Assembly (NCBI GenBank): GCA_026126305.1
Contig: JAHCJI010000001.1
Coordinates: 248,001 to 312,000 of the forward strand
DNA: 64,000 nt
From: Phycisphaeraceae bacterium
GTDB lineage: Bacteria; Planctomycetota; Phycisphaerae; Phycisphaerales; UBA1924
Direction: 5' to 3'
In this document: positions 60,534-64,000 of the stretch, one piece after another
Layout of the letters: every line of letters starts with the position of its first letter
Numbering within the stretch: the stretch's first letter is position 1
Notes under the pieces: model-generated
Database searches by the model: none
The model's input: only the letters and a program-made list of their open reading frames with translations
Told to the model about the DNA's origin: nothing
Made by a program: the position numbers and the translations under genes

Positions 60534-60582
60534 GGCGAAAGCCGGGCCTCGGCGGCCACCCGCCCGGCCCGCAGGTTTCGCC
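60534..60582 (+). terminator. Large hairpin after secreted-protein gene
   Basis: GGCGAAAGCCGGGC at 60534 pairs with GCCCGGC...TTTCGCC ending at 60582, with a 7-nt bulge on the 3' side. It begins at the base after the stop. No T run follows, so it may stabilise the mRNA end rather than terminate. Confidence 0.45.
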
Positions 60583-60736
60583 ACCACCTACTACCCGCCA
60601 CGAGCCCCCACCCATCCCACACTCTCCCGCCACGGGCCACTCGCGGGCCTCGCGCTCGCTGGGGGCTTGCCGTTTCCGGCTGCCATTCTTATAGAGATCT
60701 TCCATCCAACGGCCCCCGGGGATGCCCCGCGACCCG

Positions 60737-62047
60737 CTACGGCACGACCCGCACCGTCTTGCGAACGTCCACCCGACGCGACCACACCGCCCCGCCTGGC
60801 ACCGCACCGCCATGCGGCACCACGTACAGCCATCCCGTGCCCGCCAGTTCCACCGTCGCGTTTGGCGGCGGCGTCAGCGTGGCCCTTGGGCCATGGAGCG
60901 AAGGCGTCACCAGTTCGCGCGTCATGCCGCGAAAACTCCGGTCGGTCGTGTTCAGGTTGATGCCGTACAAGGGCCCCTGGGGGTCGTGGACCAACGTCGC
61001 CGGCGCGCCGTCGATCGTGAGCGTCTCGGGCACGAACCATATCTGGAGCACCGCCGACGACGGCACGCTGATGTTCCCGCGATGGTCGGCCCCAAAGCCG
61101 AACTGCGTCCATTGCGTGTCCGAGCGCTTCACCACATCGGGTGCCGCCAGCCACAGCTCGAGCATGCCGGCGTAGTACCGCTCGATCATCTCCACCGGCA
61201 CGACAGAGGCCATCGCGGTACGATCCATCCAGCCCTCGGCCTGATGGTCGTAGTACCCGCGCTTCTCGCGCAGGCCCAGCATGCCCTCGAACAACCGTTC
61301 GGTCTGCTCTTGCGAGAGTTGCCTGTTCAGCAGTTCGGCCCACTCGGTGCTGGTAAAGCCGCGTGGGGCGGTGGTGACTTCCTTGATGAGCGAGCCCGTG
61401 GGCAGAAGCCGTGTCATGGAGGCCGACCCGCGAGAGAACACGCCGATGCCGGCGAAGGCGATCACCGCGATCACCACCCCCGCTACGACCATGGGCCAGA
61501 TGATGCGTTTGTGGCCCTTCACGATCGTGCCATACGTCAGCAGCCCTTGCCCACACTCGGGGCAGACTACGTAACCCCCCTCGGGCGCGCCCTCGAGCAG
61601 ATACTCGCACCGGGCGCAGCGCGGTTCCTTCCCGCCGCGGACGAACGCCGCGGCCACGAGCGCCATGCCCGTAAAGAGCACGCCCATGTGAAGATTTCCC
61701 AAAATCGACACCAGCACGCTGCCACGAGACCCACTCCCGATGAGCCCGAACAGCGAGAACCACAGCATGGCCGTCGGAAACGCCAGCAGCGCCAGCCCCA
61801 CACGCACCCAAGGCCGGGCAAAGGTCCGCAGAAGGCTCTCGGCCCCATCTCGCTCCAGCCGTTGCTTGGCCACGACCTTCAGCCGCCAGACTCCCAGCAT
61901 GATGAAGGCGATGACCGCCCCCAGCAGGGCCAACCGCCAGATGGGCGTGCCCAGCCAGGCCATGCCCACCAGAATCGCCAGTATGATCCCCGCCACGCCC
62001 AGGGCGTTGCCGAGAATCCACCGCCGGCTCATGGGTTCCTCGCTCAT
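60737..62047 (-). CDS. Multi-span membrane protein with zinc ribbon
   Basis: 436 residues from ATG 62047. Four or five TM segments in the first 140 residues, then CARCEYLLEGAPEGGYVVCPECG, a zinc ribbon with two CxxC pairs, a further TM segment (WPMVVAGVVIAVIAFAGIGVF) and a large C-terminal domain presumably outside the membrane. No family recognised. The 203 bases between it and the previous gene hold only the hairpin at 60534. Divergent from speA, 42 nt between starts. Confidence 0.75.
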   Translation of the reverse strand: MSEEPMSRRWILGNALGVAGIILAILVGMAWLGTPIWRLALLGAVIAFIMLGVWRLKVVAKQRLERDGAESLLRTFARPWVRVGLALLAFPTAMLWFSLFGLIGSGSRGSVLVSILGNLHMGVLFTGMALVAAAFVRGGKEPRCARCEYLLEGAPEGGYVVCPECGQGLLTYGTIVKGHKRIIWPMVVAGVVIAVIAFAGIGVFSRGSASMTRLLPTGSLIKEVTTAPRGFTSTEWAELLNRQLSQEQTERLFEGMLGLREKRGYYDHQAEGWMDRTAMASVVPVEMIERYYAGMLELWLAAPDVVKRSDTQWTQFGFGADHRGNISVPSSAVLQIWFVPETLTIDGAPATLVHDPQGPLYGINLNTTDRSFRGMTRELVTPSLHGPRATLTPPPNATVELAGTGWLYVVPHGGAVPGGAVWSRRVDVRKTVRVVP

Positions 62048-62088
62048 GGGCCCAAGTCTAAGACGCCCCGACCCCCATACCCTTGCGG

Positions 62089-64000
62089 GTGAGCACCTCG
62101 ACCACCAACATCGCCGCCACCCGCCCGCCCCAGCCCGCCAACGGCTCTTGGACCCCGCAAGACTCGGCCGACCTCTACGGCGTGTCTCGCTGGGGTGGGG
62201 GCTACTTCGCCGTGGGCGACCACGGCCGCCTGTGCGTCCGCCCGCGTGGGCCCGAGGGCCCGAGCATCGACATCGCCGAGATTGTCGCCGGCCTGCGCGA
62301 GCGCGGGCTGTGGGCGCCGGTGCTGTTGCGCTTCAACGACATCATGGACCATCGCATGGCCGCCCTGCGCCATGCCTTCGACCGCGCTATCGCCGAAGAG
62401 GGCTACCAAGGCCATTACGAGGCCGTTTATCCCATCAAGGTCAACCAGCAACGCTCGGTGTGCGAGCAGATCCGCGACGCCGCCAGCCGATACCGGTTCG
62501 GCCTCGAAGCGGGCAGCAAGCCCGAGTTGCTGGCCGTCCTGGCCCTCACCGCCGACAGCCCCAAGCTGCCCATCGTCTGCAACGGGTTCAAGGATGAGGA
62601 ATACATCGAGACGGTCGTCCTGGCCAGCCGCATCCGCGACCGCATCTACCCCATCGTCGAGCGTCCCAGCGACCTGGACCTGATCATCCGCATCGCCCGA
62701 CAGCACAACATCACGCCCCGCATCGGCGTGCGCATCAAGCCCAGCGCCAAGGGCATGGGCCGCTGGCAAGGGTCCGCGGGCGAGGCCGCCAAGTTCGGGC
62801 TCACCGCCGCCCAACTCGTCGAGGCCGTCGAGAAGCTCCGCGGCGCCGACATGCTCTCGAGCCTTCAGGTCGTCCACTTCCACATCGGCAGCCAGGTCTG
62901 CGACATCATCAGTTTCAAGGCCGCCATCACCGAACTCGCCTGGACCTACGCCGAACTGCGTCGCATGGGCGCGGGCATCACCCACATCAACGTTGGAGGC
63001 GGGCTTGGCATCGATTACGACGGGAGCCGGAGCGCCACCGACAGCAGCGTCAACTACGACCTGCACGAGTATGCCGCCGACATCGTCTACCGCATCAAGA
63101 CCGTCTGCGATCAGGCCGAACAACCACACCCCAACATCTTCAGCGAGTCGGGCCGTGCCATGGTTGCCCACGGCAGCATGCTCGTGGTCGAGGTGCTGGC
63201 CTCCAGCGGGTTGCCCGGGCCCGTCGATGCCGCCGCGGTCAAGGCCCAACTCGACGCGATGGACGACCCACCCCGTCCCGTCGTCGACCTGCTCTCCACC
63301 TACGAGAGTCTCAAGGACGGACGCCTGGCCGAGCTGAGCCACGACGCCCTGGCCGCCCGCGACGAGGCCATCAGCCTCTTCCAGTACGGGCACCTGAGCC
63401 TCGACATGCGCGCCACCGCCGAGAGGCTCTTCAAGGCCATCGCCGCCGGCCTGCTCGCCAGGCCAGACGCCGTCGACGAAGACGACATCCTCGTCGATGA
63501 CGTCCGGCCGCTCGCGGGCGTCGTCCGAGAGACCTTCTTTGGCAACTTCAGCCTCTTCCAGTCCATGCCCGACGCCTGGGCCATCGACCAGCTCTTCCCC
63601 GTCGCGCCCCTGCGACGCCTCGACGAACGCCCAACCCGTCGCGGCATCCTGGCCGACATGACATGCGACAGCGACGGAGCAATCACACGCTTCCCCGCAA
63701 CCGACGGCACAGAGGCCGACGACGCCCTGCTCCTGCACGACATCAAAGAAGGCGAGCCCTACGAGGTCGGCATCTTCCTCGTCGGTGCCTACCAGGAAGT
63801 GCTCGGAGACCTGCACAACCTCTTCGGCGACACCCACGCCGTCCACATCGAACTCGACGACGAGGAAAACTCCTGGGCCATCGCCGAGGTCGTCGAGGGA
63901 GACACCGTCCGAGAGGTCCTGGGCTATCTCCAGTACGACGACAATGAACTGCGACGCGCCATGCGAAAGGACGTCGAACGGGCCGTACGCACCAACCGGC
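62089..64000 (+). CDS. speA: Biosynthetic arginine decarboxylase (3' end outside window)
   Basis: 637 codons from GTG 62089 to the window edge with no stop, which is about the full length of SpeA, so only the last residues are missing. DSADLYGVSRWGGGYFAV opens the protein; AVYPIKVNQQ holds the PLP-binding Lys; FGLEAGSKPEL, VHFHIGSQ and INVGGGLGIDYDGS follow; SESGRAMVAHGS and the C-terminal VLGYLQYDDNEL match the family. It makes agmatine from arginine, the first step to putrescine. Strong coding in this frame excludes the long antisense frame. Confidence 0.93.
   Translation, partial: MSTSTTNIAATRPPQPANGSWTPQDSADLYGVSRWGGGYFAVGDHGRLCVRPRGPEGPSIDIAEIVAGLRERGLWAPVLLRFNDIMDHRMAALRHAFDRAIAEEGYQGHYEAVYPIKVNQQRSVCEQIRDAASRYRFGLEAGSKPELLAVLALTADSPKLPIVCNGFKDEEYIETVVLASRIRDRIYPIVERPSDLDLIIRIARQHNITPRIGVRIKPSAKGMGRWQGSAGEAAKFGLTAAQLVEAVEKLRGADMLSSLQVVHFHIGSQVCDIISFKAAITELAWTYAELRRMGAGITHINVGGGLGIDYDGSRSATDSSVNYDLHEYAADIVYRIKTVCDQAEQPHPNIFSESGRAMVAHGSMLVVEVLASSGLPGPVDAAAVKAQLDAMDDPPRPVVDLLSTYESLKDGRLAELSHDALAARDEAISLFQYGHLSLDMRATAERLFKAIAAGLLARPDAVDEDDILVDDVRPLAGVVRETFFGNFSLFQSMPDAWAIDQLFPVAPLRRLDERPTRRGILADMTCDSDGAITRFPATDGTEADDALLLHDIKEGEPYEVGIFLVGAYQEVLGDLHNLFGDTHAVHIELDDEENSWAIAEVVEGDTVREVLGYLQYDDNELRRAMRKDVERAVRTNR

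Noticed and set aside
62044..63846. 600-codon open frame on the minus strand
   Set aside because: It lies entirely within speA, whose motifs are intact on the plus strand, and its composition (Val/Gly/Asp/Ala) is that of an antisense frame of GC-rich DNA.

Overview
The window is GC-rich, gene-dense bacterial chromosome. The most likely source is a planctomycete of class Phycisphaerae. Three secreted-protein signatures support this: two proteins end in the Asp-rich double EF-hand tail that closes with Gly-Cys-Glu (GC-type dockerin, typical of Phycisphaerales); a large secreted protein starts with a LEPR-XLL motif; and a third secreted protein ends in dockerin-like EF hands. Prepilin-like proteins, an extended HU protein and a histone H1-like protein fit the same group. 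No phage, transposase, CRISPR array or rRNA operon was seen. One tRNA gene (Lys, CUU) is present.

Layout: 0-10.7 kb has the end of a histidine kinase, phoH-pgpH (cyclic-di-AMP type HD phosphodiesterase), small membrane-protein operons, a dihydrouridine synthase interrupted in frame by a palindromic repeat, a PIG-L deacetylase, a GAF membrane sensor and class II DAHP synthase. 10.8-17.7 kb has an H1-like protein built on 14-residue repeats, an AhpD-like protein, a LEPR-XLL metalloprotease-like protein, a cyclase, rpsU, a DUF167 protein and an orphan DNA methyltransferase. 17.7-27.8 kb has lysS, a metallophosphoesterase, coaD, an AbrB/PIN toxin-antitoxin pair, a Nif3 protein, ispE, a ROK protein and an M20 amidohydrolase. 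27.9-36.4 kb has a dockerin protein, psuG, HU, a Y-family polymerase, a 2-hydroxyacid dehydrogenase, a PfkB kinase, rarD and tRNA-Lys.

36.6-52.3 kb has a glycine-zipper lipoprotein, a pseudopilin, rlmN followed by an unusual hydrolase/membrane/ATP-grasp fusion, two HDOD proteins, pdxH, dnaB, ubiX, a Fic protein with an inverted-repeat operator candidate, dnaN and a NeuC-like epimerase. 52.3-64 kb has a structured leader, a second pseudopilin, comEC, a 600-bp intergenic repeat region, two secreted dockerin-type proteins (one behind a promoter whose spacer contains ten consecutive C), a zinc-ribbon membrane protein and speA, which runs off the right end.

Most genes are housekeeping genes in short operons. 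Several convergent neighbours share only a 4-nt stop overlap, so the genome is compact. The pseudopilins and ComEC suggest a pilus/DNA-uptake capacity. The most unusual signals are the C10 promoter, the three-part fusion protein, the palindrome inserted in dus, the Fic operator, the 42-bp intergenic tandem repeat, and the twin A-tract palindromes between HU and the Y-family polymerase.
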